NCBI GenBank assembly: GCA_037903355.1
Contig: JBAJFE010000038.1
Coordinates: 2,480,001 to 2,544,000 of the forward strand
Source of the DNA: Trichuris trichiura
Lineage: Eukaryota; Nematoda; Enoplea; Trichinellida; Trichuridae
DNA length: 64,000 nucleotides
Direction: 5' to 3'
Positions 23,444 through 33,379 of this stretch are shown here, one piece after another. Under the pieces are notes generated by a model. It saw nothing but the letters and a program-made list of their open reading frames with translations, made no database searches and had not been told where the DNA came from. Position 1 is the first letter of the stretch; each line of letters begins with the position of its first letter. The translations under genes and the position numbers were made by a program.

Positions 23444-23678
23444 AGTTAGCACGCATTAAACGGGAACCTACTCCGTAATAAAGCTTTACATTATGACAAC
23501 GTAGCAGCTTATCCTATGGGTTGCTCACGATGAATGACTTCACCGCTGCATATTGCTGATTCGCCTTCCAGAAAGAATTGGTACTAAATGACTCGTATTG
23601 CTGAGCGTTATTTCCAAATTTTAGAAATAAAATTTTGCCCCATCACTGGTGCTTTTCCATGTCTGTGTTCTTCTAGAA

Positions 23679-24013
23679 CAGTGTTTAAAAGTGCTGCACA
23701 AAGTTCTGTGGGGAAAGAGTTTCCCGGATAGTGTGTCACGCTTGCATTCCCACCTCTGAGCCGACTCCCTCAGTCCTCCCTTCTAGCCAATCAGAACTGC
23801 GAGGCGCAACACCATGCAGCTTTCTCTTAGGCAGAGAGGCACAATATTTTACCCGCAGGCCATGACTTTCTATGCATTTCAACACGATTGCCCAGGTGGG
23901 GCATATGCCCCCCACAGCTCAAAAGAGCTCCCCAATGGCTCCCTTGGCAATTTGGGCTCTGGACTTCAAAAAGGTTCCCCGGTGGGGCACATGCCCTACC
24001 GTGAGAACCACTA
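23679..24013. mobile_element. hAT MITE, family M1, copy 1
   Basis: Starts CAGTGTTT and ends GAGAACCACTA. Flanking octamers TTCTAGAA and GTCTAGAG match at 6 of 8. The body shares GTGCTGCACAAAGTTCTGTG, TTTCCCGGATAGTGTGTC and GCATTTCAACACG with the copies at 47337 and 55823. No coding capacity. Confidence 0.75.
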
Positions 24014-24471
24014 GTCTAGAGGAAAGTGCTTGTAGGGCTGTAAAAGCAGACAAGAATGGACACAAACTATAAGCTGGAAGCATCTGTTCGCCCATGTCAG
24101 ACGAAGGAACAGCAGAAATGTTCTGGGCGCATACCAACGAGAGATGAAGTATGCGAATGGGACGCTAGTGCGGAAAAGGTTGGGAAACTATGGTCAAGCA
24201 CATTGTTTCTTAATCTTCTGTTCCTTTTCATCCCCTAGATGTTGTCATCGCTTCTGTGCAGCAGTTATTTCGACTACTGGCATCGCATCAAAATTCATCT
24301 GCATTTTACCTCTTCCTCTGCACTGGTGAAATGAACAGCAGCCTCACTTGAGTCGTTTTCTACTGCAGACCACTACGTGTCATCAACAGATGATGGCCTT
24401 CTAAACAAACAGCAACAGTCCCAGGCACTGTATCTTCTCTCGGCTTTCTGTCAGCACCGAAAGGCTTAAAT

Positions 24472-24560
24472 CAGTGGTTCCCAAACTTTTCCTGCCATCG
24501 CCCCCTTTTGAAGCAAACGTTTTGTCATGGCGTCCCCCTCATATCTCTTTTAGTCGTGGA
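24472..24560. repeat. hAT terminal sequence
   Basis: CAGTGGTTCCCAAACTTTTC followed by CATCGCCCCCTTTTG is a typical hAT (Charlie/ZBED-like) end. It lies 0.9 kb from the hAT transposase remains at 25475-27110, so the two may be one element; the other end was not identified. Confidence 0.5.
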
Positions 24561-25105
24561 CTACCCAGACTTGAGTTAACTCGTCAGCAAAGATAGTTCA
24601 AGGCGTGTCGCGATGCTCCACAGTTATCAATTCACTGACTTTCGCCGCATATTAAACGGGTTATCTTCCGTAACAATAAAATCATGAAGCCTTGCGGATT
24701 ATTACAAGGCGCGTAGGTCGAAGTCCGAAATGAGACAAAATCTCCAGTTATGAAATCTTGAGTGACGAAATCTCGAACCGTCAAAATCTTGATCCGTCGA
24801 ACTCCTGAACGATCAATATTCTGAGAATAAAATTACTTGACTAAGAGGCAAGGAGCAAGACAGTGGTAGTTTGTCCTTTCAGGATTTTTCCTTCCAATGT
24901 TTTGAACGTAAGGGCTTTTGACTTAGGATTTTTACTGTCTCTGCTTCACAAGACGTTCTGTGTGCAAAGTGATAGAACCCAATTTAAAATGCGTAGCAAA
25001 AGCTTTTTGACAAATGAAGAAAAAGACTACAGTGGAAGTTCATGACAGTGTTCTTTTATTTTCTTTTTTTCTTTCTTTTTTCTTCTTCGTAATGGGTTTT
25101 TTAAA
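24561..25105. other. No recognisable gene
   Basis: Short AT-rich stretch; ends in a T/C-rich tract (25055-25090). Possibly the interior of the hAT element that begins at 24472. Confidence 0.4.
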
Positions 25106-25107
25106 TT

Positions 25108-25432
25108 TTTATTCTAAAATGTTCATGGGATTTCTAACCTGTTGTTCAGTAAAACCGCCGCCGTCGTGGAAGGTCGGTTGGAAGCTCGCTGCGCCGTCTG
25201 ACTGACTAGGCGGGACTGAAACCTGACGGCTCAAGATAGAGCTGACGGCAGTAGGTCTCTGCCAAAGTTGGTCGGATGGGGCAGCTTGCAACCATAAAGA
25301 CCGACCCGACGGGCGGTAAAATTACGCTGATGACGGGCCACGGAGAGGCCTGAAAGCTCCGTAAAACGTTTTTTCTGAATAAACGTTTACTGAACAACGG
25401 GTTAGAAATCCCGCGAACATTTTAGAATAAAA
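25108..25432 (+). mobile_element. PLE-like terminal fragment with inverted ends and hammerhead motif
   Basis: Second copy of the fragment at 11128-11450. Here about 45 bp at each side are inverted copies (ATTCTAAAATGTTC and GGGATTTCTAACC at the left, their complement at 25390-25430). Confidence 0.55.
25322..25364 (+). ncRNA. Hammerhead ribozyme motif, canonical core
   Basis: TTACG, core CTGATGA, extra C, stem II GGGCC/GGCCT (one G-U pair), GAAAGCT, C at the cleavage position (25359), then CGTAA, which pairs fully with TTACG. Confidence 0.7.
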
Positions 25433-25474
25433 GTGTTTCTTTATTACTCTTAGGAAAGCATAGCAATCAACTTT

Positions 25475-27110
25475 TCAATGCGAAGGATGCGCCTGACGAA
25501 GTGAAACCATTTTTTTTACAACAGCATGAATATTTGTGAGCATTATTGTCAGGTCGCCTCGTTTCGCTATTTGTAGCTGATTATTTTTCTTACTCAGCAG
25601 GTCAGTAACTGCACTGAGTCCACGTCCAACTAAGTATGAAGATGGAAAAGCGATAAGAAGCTTTTGCACAACGCTCCGTAACCGAGAATAAAGTTGTGAC
25701 GCTTGTCGCTGCAACCGAAATTGGTGATACCCGCTCCTAAACTTCGGTTTTATCTCTTCATTGCTTTGCAATTCTACTAACGTTCCCTGCGGTTTCGTTG
25801 CTGCCTCTTCCATATTGCACAATGGGTCTACAACCACCTCTGGAATTTTCATGGATAGAATGTCACTGAATCGTTTCATAAGATCCGCGCGCAGCATTTC
25901 CAAGTGATGGCAGTACACCAAGATGTCTTCATCAGCGACTTCTAAATTTTTCTTGAGTGCTGCCAAGAGTAGGAACTGACAAAACCCGCCACGTGCCAAA
26001 TTTCGTTTGAAAATAATTAGCTTTGAAACAAATGCAGGTAAAATGGCGTTTGTTTTGATTAAATTAAGGTCATCGCCCTGCAGCGTCAAATTCATTTCAT
26101 TGAACTTTGAGTATAATTCTTCAGGTATGCGATGTCGTTTTCGAATTTTTTCAAGTTATCTCGCAGTGTAGCATTTTTCATCCCCTAAGAATTCCAAAAC
26201 TGTTCCAAGAAGACTGTAAAAGCGGCTCAAGCAAGTGCCTTTCGATAATCAACGAACTTCAGTATAAAGTAAGAAGCAGTTAAACTCTTCATCTTTCGGC
26301 TCCCACAACTGACCGGATAATCTCTCATTCAACGATTTATTCTTCACTTTGTTCACCGCCGAAAAGACAAACTGCAGGGAGCAACTCAAACAGTCGCTAA
26401 GATGTTTTGCAACCAAATGCTGCGGATGAATTACGCAGTGAACAGCTAACACACTCAGAACCACCTACTTCAAATGCGCAATAAATCCAAGTTGCGCATC
26501 CATGGATGGCGCTCCATCAGTTGCTACTCCCATTATGTTCGCAAGAGGGATATACTTTTCTTTGAAAAATTTTTTTACAGCGCGAAATACTGACTTTCCT
26601 TTAGCGTCGGTTACAAGTTCTTTGGCGAACAATAACTCCTGTTTTAAACGATCGTCTTTCAAAAAGCGAACTTAGGCTAGCAGTAGTATCTCATTGCCGG
26701 GCAAAGTGGATTCATCAGGTTGCAAGGATGATGTAGTCTTCAAAGAATTGCATAAAGTTTCTGCTGTCACTGCTGATTTCGTCGATTCTCCTCTGCACCG
26801 TATTATTGCTCAAGGAAATTTTTCTGATTATTTCAGTCAGTGATATGTGCAGCAACTACGTAGATTTTCACTGGTGACAGGAAGCAGTAACACTTTGGCG
26901 ATGTTATGCGGCTTTCCTGATTTCGCAACTAGTAATCAAATATTTTAAAAAGCAAGTAGCTCGTTTGCGAAGCAGAGGGCAGGATACTTCGCAATGTTGG
27001 TTTCTTGTAGAATTTTTGCCAAAGTGACTGAAATAAGCCATTCCTCTATTAGACTTGTCAGGATGTACTCCTTTCAAGTGCTCTTACAATCTTGATGATT
27101 TCATTGATTC
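25475..27110 (-). pseudogene. hAT transposase remains (ZBED5/SCAND3-like type)
   Basis: Minus-strand pieces in order: DESTLPGNEILLLA near 26700, ELLFAKELVTDAKGKSVFRA and GVATDGAPSMDAQLGFIAHL (26465-26662; the DGAPSM segment is the catalytic-region hallmark), then the C-terminal dimerisation region (25475-26095) with LLIAFPSSYLVGRGLSAVTD, RGDLTIMLTN and QAHPSH. These occur in the hAT lineage related to vertebrate ZBED5/FAM200/SCAND3. Several stops and frame changes separate the pieces and the N-terminal BED finger is not visible, so it is a dead copy. A relative is at 62200-63890. Confidence 0.75.
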
Positions 27111-27439
27111 GTCTGAGAACACTTTTCGCAGATCAAACATGTAGGTGAATGCTTATTAACTGGTAGAGAGATAAAACTATATTTCAAATATTCTGAGCTG
27201 TATTGTGGCATAGTGAAAAAACTAAACGTAAGTCACTTCAGTTAGGAATGTCATGTTGGGTACAATTAAGTTCGACGAATGGCAAAATAGCTGCCCGCAT
27301 GCATGCAAATCTGATTTCTGATTTCTACATGCATAATCAGCACCTACACAAGCCTTATAGTAAAATTGAAATTAAACAATTGTTTCTTGTAATGCAAAAC
27401 TTTATTACGGAATAAATTCCCGTTTAATGCGTGCTTACT

Positions 27440-27477
27440 CCGGAGCTTTCGGGTCAACCGAGACCCGTCTTCAGCGG
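27440..27477 (-). ncRNA. Hammerhead ribozyme motif (P2 left arm)
   Basis: Minus strand: CCG, CTGAAGA, extra C, GGGTC/GACCC, GAAAGCT, C, CGG. Confidence 0.6.
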
Positions 27478-27943
27478 TTCTAAATTATGGGTATAAATTG
27501 CGTAATGGATATAAAATTGGATATAAATTGGTTCTAATGTAAACTTACAACCGCGACCAAGGAGCAGACGTAAGTGAAATTTGGGCAAATACCGTGACGC
27601 GTTACGATTGCTGCTCAATAAATGGACGTGCTACAAGAACACATGGAGCACGTGAAGGAAGAAATAATTACCGCAAATGACACAAATGCTAGACAAGCAA
27701 AAAGAAATAGACACTTATGGAACACGCAAACAATGGACAAAAACAAGAATCAACAATGGAAGAAAATATTCAAAGACAATCAACAGACAAAAACAACACC
27801 ACCAGCTATATAATACACAATAAGACGGCGGACAGACAATTTTATTAAAAACCACCAACAGAGAACTTTAAAACACCCCCTTTAAACCATAGAAACCACA
27901 GAAGACTGAAGTCACGCGCACAATTTATATCCATAATTTAGAA

Positions 27944-27981
27944 CCGCTGAAGACGGGTCTCGGTTGACCCGAAAGCTCCGG
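27944..27981 (+). ncRNA. Hammerhead ribozyme motif (P2 right arm)
   Basis: CCG, CTGAAGA, extra C, GGGTC/GACCC with loop TCGGTT, GAAAGCT, C at the cleavage position, CGG. Confidence 0.6.
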
Positions 27982-28380
27982 AGTTAGCACGCATTAAACG
28001 GGAATTTATTCCGTAATAAAGTTTTGCATTATGGAAACAGACGGTCCCGTACCAAGAAACCAAATTGTTTCTTGTATTCTTCTTTCTTTTTTCTTCGTAA
28101 CAGGCTTTTTTAATTTTAGAACAAAATCGTTTCTTGTAATGCTTTTTGCTTTCGAACGACAATTCGTGCTTTTTTCAAACAGTAAACAGGTAAAATATTA
28201 GCAGTAATAAATAAAAATGTTTCGAAAAACAGGATGTCTTTTAACAGGCTTGAATAGTTTCATAGTAGATCTTCAGATTCACGGGTTTGGCCTGTTGGGT
28301 GTATCTGTGAGTAAACTTCAAAATGCCCTACCAACGGATGGATGAGCAAATTGTTAGAGAAATTACAGAACAAATCGAAT

Positions 28381-28421
28381 ACCGTACGTTTCGGAACTGC
28401 TCGTGTTCCGTCGTCAGCAGT
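28381..28421 (-). ncRNA. Hammerhead ribozyme motif (P1, inverted copy)
   Basis: Minus strand: ACTG, core CTGACGA, extra C, GGAAC/GTTCC with loop ACGAGCA, GAAACGT, A at the cleavage position, then CGGT pairing with ACTG (one G-U). Stem III is the palindrome ACGU. Confidence 0.6.
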
Positions 28422-28485
28422 GTTGGGGAGAAGGTGTTTATTCGGTAAGGGGTTTATATAGCGCATGGGTACAATGGGTGTTTGA

Positions 28486-29164
28486 TTAGTTGGGTAGGGC
28501 GCAGCATTGGAATTTATTAATCGGCGCAGCCCATACTTCACTAACCTCCACGCCATTGTCGCGATTTATAGTGGAGTTGCTCTGGATGTACAGAGCCTCC
28601 TTAATACGCCTAAGATGTAATAAGTTTTCGTGGCATATGATCTTCGGGTGCGGGTCGAGTGTGCACCGAGATGCGTGCTCAACGATCACTGAGGCACTTA
28701 TCGCGTTCTCCATGGCTTTTCGAGGGTCCGTTGTAGGTGGTCGCCCCGGGCCGGTGGCCTGTACCCCATTGAGTCTTCGTTCGGCGTTCTTGTATGTCAA
28801 CACATTCTTCATGTGTTGGCCGAATCTCTTAAGTAAAGTGTTGCCCGTTTCTCTTATGTAGGAGGCGTTGCAACCACACTTTATCTGATAAACGACACCG
28901 GGTCTGCTGTCAAAAGGAACCTTGATCTTGTCATTTCTCACAATCAAACGAAGATTACATAAACTTTTGAATCTAACGTTGAAATTTAACGAGTGGCCTA
29001 GCCTCCTGATCTTTTCACTTAAGCCGTTGTAATAGGGAAGGACTAGAACCGGGCGTTGTTGGTTATCAGGCCTGGATAGTGATGAGGGTTTATTTTCTTG
29101 GCACTGTTTAACAATGGAATTGATGAATTTACTCGGGTATCCGTTACTGCCGCTATATAAACCC
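28486..29164 (-). pseudogene. PLE ORF 3' part in inverted copy (GIY-YIG)
   Basis: Open on the minus strand to 28486, with the link between RT and endonuclease intact (LSEKIRRLGHSLNFNVRFKS then IVRNDKIKVPFDSRPG). The endonuclease motif reads SYIRETG where the forward copy has SYIGETG: an Arg replaces the conserved Gly of the YIG motif, which probably harms nuclease activity. The 5' part of the ORF is absent. Confidence 0.75.
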
Positions 29165-29192
29165 CTTACCGAATAAACACCTTCTCCCCAAC

Positions 29193-29233
29193 ACTGCTGA
29201 CGACGGTACACGAGCAGTTCCGAAACGTACGGT
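29193..29233 (+). ncRNA. Hammerhead ribozyme motif (P1, 5' repeat)
   Basis: ACTG, CTGACGA, extra C, stem II GGTAC/GTTCC (one T-T mismatch relative to the other P1 copies), GAAACGT, A, CGGT. Confidence 0.55.
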
Positions 29234-29350
29234 ATTCGATTTGTTCTGTAATTTCTCTAACAATTTGCTCATCCATCCGTTGGTAGGGCATTTTGAAGTT
29301 TACTTACAGATACACCCAACAGGCCAAACCCGTGAATCTGAAGATCTACT

Positions 29351-31417
29351 ATGAAACTATTCAAGCCTGTTAAAAGACATCCTGTTTTTCGAAACATCAA
29401 AAGTCCTCACGGTGCACAAGTCCTTGAAGCAGCTAAGCTGCTAGAACAGACAAACAGCAAGCTTACTTCGACACTCGGTAAGCTTACCTTCCTGATTAAA
29501 TGTTGTAACGCTGGCCTGCTGCCAAAAAGCTTCCATCTAAAATGGAACCACGCTCACAGTCAACGAACGAGTAATTTATTAAAGTCCACCGGTTTTTCCC
29601 TGTTAAGGTCCACTATCAGGGACCATAGGAAATCAATAGCCCACTTAAGGTACGTTTCTAGCAGCTCCTCAACCTTTCTTTCTGACTCTCTAAGACCGGA
29701 CCTTCTCGCCCAACTGAGATTCCACATTAAGAATACTAGTTCCCTAATAAAAATAAACCAAACAGCCCTTCTAGACAAAAAGTTCCAATCCCTATATTGT
29801 TCCCGCTCCTGGGAGTTCCGTAGGTCCAACAATAAGCAAGCGCTTCCATCATCTTCACTCAATAACACAGAAAAAACTATCGTTAACCTCAGCTCCCTTG
29901 TTCTAAATGACAATGAGAAAGCAGTTTTAGGCAAAGGTTTAAATTTCGTTCCCACCCCTAAGAACCCCCCTATTTTAGATATAATTGCCTCCACAGAATA
30001 CGGTCTCGCGCAAACCGATCCTAAAGTGGCTAAAGAAATTAAAGGTCACATCTCCAGCCTAGTATTGCGCAACAACAACAACAATCGTCCGACCCCAAAC
30101 CTAAACAGTTCAGAACGGGGGGTCATTAAAAGTCTAAAATCTAGAACGGACATTGTGATTACGAAGGCTGACAAAGGTAATACGGTTGTTATACTGGATA
30201 GGGATATTTACACACAAAAGATAAAGGAGCTCCTCAGCAACCCCGTTTACCGTCCCATAAAACAAGACCCGACCGATAAGACCCGAAAACGTTTGCAAAA
30301 TATGTTAGACTCCTTCGCCAATGAACCCCAAGACCCAATTATTTCTAAAATAAACCGTAGTCTCTCATACATCAGTAACACTAGGTGCCCTGAGCTTTAC
30401 GGCCTTCCCAAAATCCATAAACCAGGGGTCCCTCTAAGACCAGTTGTCTCCAGCATTAATAGTGTCACCTCAAGACTTTGTTCATATCTAAAAACTATAA
30501 TCCAACCCCTAACCGGTAAACGCGAGTCCAATGTTAAAAATTGTAAAGAATTTTGTTCCACACTAAAAGACGTAAAAATGCAGCCCGGTGACATCATGGT
30601 TAGTTACGACGTAAAAGACCTTTTCACAAGCGTCCCCATAAAATATACCATCAACTTGCTTCAAACTCTGTTAGATGCGAACGACACCATCTTACAGAGG
30701 ACGAAATTAAACCCCACCCACATAGTTAAATTAGTGTCGTTCTGCATGCGCGAGGGCAACTACTTCAGATTCCAGGATAGTTTCTTCTCAAAAAAGGACG
30801 GTGCACCTATGGGCAGTCCACTCTCCCCCATACTTGCGGAGGTCTTCATGGAACATCTCAAAGAAAAAGCCTTCAGCACTCTGCAAGACTGTGCCCCTCC
30901 TCTCCTTTTCAAAAGATATGTGGACGACATCTTTGCCATCATAAAATCAGGCAGTGAAGAAACTCTCTTGGAACACCTGAATAGTCTCTTCCCCAACCAG
31001 ATAACGCTAACCATTGAGAAGGAAAATAATTGTAAACTCCCTTTTCTAGATGTCTTAGTCATTAAACAAGGGAATAAGTTAAAAACAACAGTTTATAGGA
31101 AACCCACCCACTCGGACCGGCACCTAAACTTTTCTTCTCATCACCCTATTTCAGTTAAAAGAGGTATAGTTAAAGGGATGGTTGACAGGGCCCTAACGGT
31201 TTGTGACCCCGAATATTTAAATACAGAATTAAGACACATTTATAACACACTATGCAGTAACGGATACCCCAGTAAATTCATCAATTCCATTATTAAACAG
31301 TGCCAACAAAATAAACCTTCATCACCGTCCCCGCCTGATAACCAACAACGCCCGGTGCTGCTCCTTCCCTACTACAGTGGTTTAAGTGAACGATCAGGAG
31401 ACTGGGGCGCTCCTTAA
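29351..31417 (+). CDS. PLE reverse transcriptase ORF (N-terminal and RT part)
   Basis: Starts at the ATG at 29351 (same start seen in the inverted copy). The N-terminal third is lysine/asparagine-rich. RT motifs follow: IVITKADKGNTVVILDRDIY at about residues 272-291, YGLPKIHKPGVPLRPVVSS at about 355-373, DIMVSYDVKDLFTSVPI near 415, GAPMGSPLSPILAEVFMEHL near 490, and YVDDIFAI with the catalytic YVDD at 523-526. The KADKGN and YGLPKIHK motifs are specific to Penelope-type RTs. The frame then breaks: relative to the inverted copy one base is missing at about 31391, giving an early stop at 31415. In the parent element RT and endonuclease were one ORF. The protein would act in reverse transcription at the target site. 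Confidence 0.85.
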   Translation: MKLFKPVKRHPVFRNIKSPHGAQVLEAAKLLEQTNSKLTSTLGKLTFLIKCCNAGLLPKSFHLKWNHAHSQRTSNLLKSTGFSLLRSTIRDHRKSIAHLRYVSSSSSTFLSDSLRPDLLAQLRFHIKNTSSLIKINQTALLDKKFQSLYCSRSWEFRRSNNKQALPSSSLNNTEKTIVNLSSLVLNDNEKAVLGKGLNFVPTPKNPPILDIIASTEYGLAQTDPKVAKEIKGHISSLVLRNNNNNRPTPNLNSSERGVIKSLKSRTDIVITKADKGNTVVILDRDIYTQKIKELLSNPVYRPIKQDPTDKTRKRLQNMLDSFANEPQDPIISKINRSLSYISNTRCPELYGLPKIHKPGVPLRPVVSSINSVTSRLCSYLKTIIQPLTGKRESNVKNCKEFCSTLKDVKMQPGDIMVSYDVKDLFTSVPIKYTINLLQTLLDANDTILQRTKLNPTHIVKLVSFCMREGNYFRFQDSFFSKKDGAPMGSPLSPILAEVFMEHLKEKAFSTLQDCAPPLLFKRYVDDIFAIIKSGSEETLLEHLNSLFPNQITLTIEKENNCKLPFLDVLVIKQGNKLKTTVYRKPTHSDRHLNFSSHHPISVKRGIVKGMVDRALTVCDPEYLNTELRHIYNTLCSNGYPSKFINSIIKQCQQNKPSSPSPPDNQQRPVLLLPYYSGLSERSGDWGAP

Positions 31418-31917
31418 ATTTCAACGTTAGATTTAAAAGTTCATGTAATCTTCGTTCGATTGTGAGAAATGACAAGATCAAGGTTCCTTTTGACAGCAGA
31501 CCCGGTGTCGTTTATCAGATAAAGTGTGGTTGCAACGCCTCCTACATAGGAGAAACGGGCAACACTTTACTTAAGAGATTCGGCCAACACATGAAGAATG
31601 TGTTGACATACAAGAACGCCGAACGAAGACTCAATGGGGTACAGGCCACCGGCCCGGGGCGTCCACCGACAACGGACCCTCGAAAAGCCATGGAGAACGC
31701 GATAAGTGCCTCAGTGATCGTTGAGCACGCATCTCGGTGCACACTCGACCCGCACCCGAAGATCATATGCCACGAAAACTTATTACATCTTAGGCGTATT
31801 AAGGAGGCTCTGTACATCCAGAGCAACTCCACTATCAATCGCGACAATGGCGTGGAGGTTAGTGAAGTATGGGCTGCGCCGATTAATAAATTCCAATGCT
31901 GCGCCCTACCCAACTAA
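31391..31917 (+). pseudogene. PLE GIY-YIG endonuclease part, out of frame with RT
   Basis: Continuation of the PLE ORF in the shifted frame: IVRNDKIKVPFDSRPG, then GVVYQIKCGCNASYIGETGN (variant GIY-YIG motif) and LLKRFGQHMKN, with a cysteine pair (C-x-C) before the YIG as in Penelope/Neptune-type elements. Later come RRIKEALYIQ and NRDNGVEVSEVW, and a stop at 31915. No start codon of its own is expected. The domain nicks target DNA; because of the 1-base deletion this copy cannot make the fused protein. Confidence 0.85.
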
Positions 31918-31981
31918 TCAAACACCCATTGTACCCATGCGCTATATAAACCCCTTACCGAATAAACACCTTCTCCCCAAC

Positions 31982-32022
31982 ACTGCTGACGACGGAACAC
32001 GAGCAGTTCCGAAACGTACGGT
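31982..32022 (+). ncRNA. Hammerhead ribozyme motif (P1, 3' repeat)
   Basis: ACTG, CTGACGA, extra C, GGAAC/GTTCC with loop ACGAGCA, GAAACGT, A at 32018, CGGT. All stems intact. Confidence 0.65.
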
Positions 32023-32149
32023 ATTCGATTTGTTCTGTAATTTCTCCAACAATTTGCTCATCCATCCGTTGGTAGGGCATTTCGAAGTTTACTTACAGAT
32101 ACACCCAACAGGCCAAACCCGTGAATCTGAAGGTCTACTATGAAAATAA

Positions 32150-32563
32150 ATAAAAATGTGAAAATATACGCACTGTTAAGCAATCTTACCTATTTAATTG
32201 CAACAATTTTAATTAATAGCTCAATGTTATCAGTCATTCATTGGAAGTCATTCCAGAAAGCACTTACAAAGCACGTATGGCCAGATAGAAGTGACAATGT
32301 CTCTGGGACAAGCGCGGGGTCTCTGATGTCTCCCTACCGGAAGCTGAGGCGGCTAAAAATGTGAAAATATACGCACTGTTAAGCAATCTTACCTATTTAA
32401 TTGTAACAATTTTAATTAATAGCTCAATGTTATCAGTCATTCATTGGAAGTCATTCCAGAAAGCTCTTACAAAGCACGTATGGCCAGATAGAAGTGACAA
32501 TGTCTCTGGGACAAGCGCGGGGTCTCTGATGTCTTCCTACCGCAAGTTGAGGCGGCTGCTTCA
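32150..32563 (+). repeat. Tandem duplication of about 205 bp
   Basis: Two head-to-tail copies (about 32150-32358 and 32359-32563) share AATGTGAAAATATACGCACT, GTTATCAGTCATTCATTGGA, GACAAGCGCGGGGTCTCTGA and more, with only a few substitutions. The unit ends inside the left terminal repeat of TTAGGC-family member C, so the first copy carries an orphan transposon end (from about 32315). Confidence 0.8.
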
Positions 32564-33368
32564 AAGCGTAATCTGCGACTGTACAGCGTAATAAATGGTT
32601 TTTACCGGAACAACGGGACGGACGTTATCGTCAGGTTTGGTGAATGCATGGTATTAAGCAGCTGCGCATGCATTGAAGTCACGGGAAACACAATGGGGCG
32701 TGCAGGTGTTCAAGCTGAGACGCCGTCTAGCAAATCGTGAAAAACATCGCAGGTCCACTGTCCGAGCTGCGGGGTGCCTTGGTAGACAGGGTAAATCTCA
32801 TTCTGCGTTGTCTGTCCCGGGATGTAGTGACAACTTCCCATCGACAAGTGGAGGCACCGTAAGGAGGCACTGACGCCTTCTGCCTGATTAGGTACACTCG
32901 AGCGAACCCGTCGGATACGCCTCCAGCGAAATCGACGCGTCGCCTTCGTCAGGCTGAGCGCCTGCGTTAGCAGTACGTATGCTTTTTCCCTTTTTGCGTT
33001 ACTCATTGCTCGCGTGTTCAGTGATCGCTAAATAACTTTACTTTGCGCTATGCTTCTTGTCGTTTGCTTCACGGTCAAAACTGCAAAACCCAACAGCAGC
33101 AACGAACATGCGTCATGTTAAGGTTTAGGCTTAGGCTAGGGCAAGGCAGGATGGCCGGCAGGGTTATAGCACGCACTTGGAAACAATTACCAGAACGGCC
33201 AACTGTTTCCAGGTGTGCAGCGTTCCTTCGCTGATACGGATCGCTCGCATCAGTGCACAGTGAACAATAGCTTAGGTCAGCCACTGTTCAGGTGACGTAG
33301 TAATCGGCACGTGACCTCCTTTGAAATTGCCGCCTGAACTTCCGGTGGGGAGACAACATCAGAGATCC
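32520..33368. mobile_element. TTAGGC-carrying TIR element, member C
   Basis: Left end GGGTCTCTGATGTCTTCCTA, right end complement GGATCTCTGATGTTGTCTCC. A perfect 8-bp target duplication, CAAGCGCG, lies at 32512-32519 and 33369-33376. The TTAGGC tract is at 33119-33139, followed by AAGGCAGGATGGCCGGC. The region 32690-33000 is shared with member D in reverse. No coding capacity. Confidence 0.88.
33119..33139 (+). repeat. TTAGGC tract in member C
   Basis: AAGGTTTAGGCTTAGGCTAG; three units with one T-for-C variant. Confidence 0.7.
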
Positions 33369-33379
33369 CAAGCGCGAAT

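Larger units (their letters stand above)
23275..23500. repeat. PLE-end palindrome with two hammerhead motifs
   Basis: Left arm 23275-23374 and right arm 23401-23500 are near-perfect inverted copies, joined by GATATCTAGATATC. Each arm holds CTTTATTACGGAGTAGGTTC and CCGTTTAATGCGTGCTAACT plus a hammerhead. The same arm sequence flanks the PLE remnant at 27392-28040, so this looks like two PLE ends joined without the coding region. Confidence 0.75.
22650..24330. repeat. Dispersed repeat, copy 1 (paralogue at 35600-36350)
   Basis: Shares ordered words with 35600-36350: GGAGGAGC, AGGCTAACTGTGTGC, GAA.GACTTCACC.CT, GGAAAGTGCT.GTAGG and AAGGTTG.GAAACTATGGT. This copy was later interrupted by a PLE palindrome (23275-23500) and a hAT MITE (23679-24013); the other copy lacks both. 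The start (22660-22905) has an AATAAA and ends before a GGGAGGCAGAAGCC word, so it could include an LTR, but no second LTR was found. Confidence 0.45.
27392..28045 (+). mobile_element. PLE remnant with inverted terminal arms (family P2)
   Basis: Left arm 27392-27495 and right arm about 27935-28045 are inverted copies (CTTTATTACGGAATAAATTC, CCGTTTAATGCGTGCT). Between them, about 27545-27620 (plus) reads YNRDQGADVSEIWAN and RYDCCSING, the C-terminus of a PLE GIY-YIG ORF, close to the one at 58580-59055. The rest of the ORF is gone. A word CCAACAGAGAACTTTAAAA is shared with the 3' region of that other copy. Inverted partial terminal repeats are typical of PLEs. Confidence 0.75.
28222..29164 (-). 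mobile_element. Inverted partial copy of the large PLE (family P1)
   Basis: The minus strand from 29164 reads the end of the RT region (NGYPSKFINSIVKQCQENKP), the GIY-YIG domain, the terminal repeat with a hammerhead, and the first codons of the next ORF (MKLFKPVKRHPVF) at about 28250. It is joined head to head to the forward copy that starts at 29165. This is the usual tandem/inverted structure of PLE insertions with a 5' partial copy. Confidence 0.85.
29165..32145 (+). mobile_element. Penelope-like retroelement, nearly full length (family P1)
   Basis: Terminal repeat with hammerhead (29165-29350), long ORF with RT and GIY-YIG endonuclease (29351-31917, one frameshift), and the terminal repeat again (about 31930-32145, sharing CCTTACCGAATAAACACCTT, CATCCATCCGTTGGTAGGGC and CCCAACAGGCCAAACCCGTG). 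PLEs copy through target-primed reverse transcription using their GIY-YIG nuclease. Confidence 0.9.
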
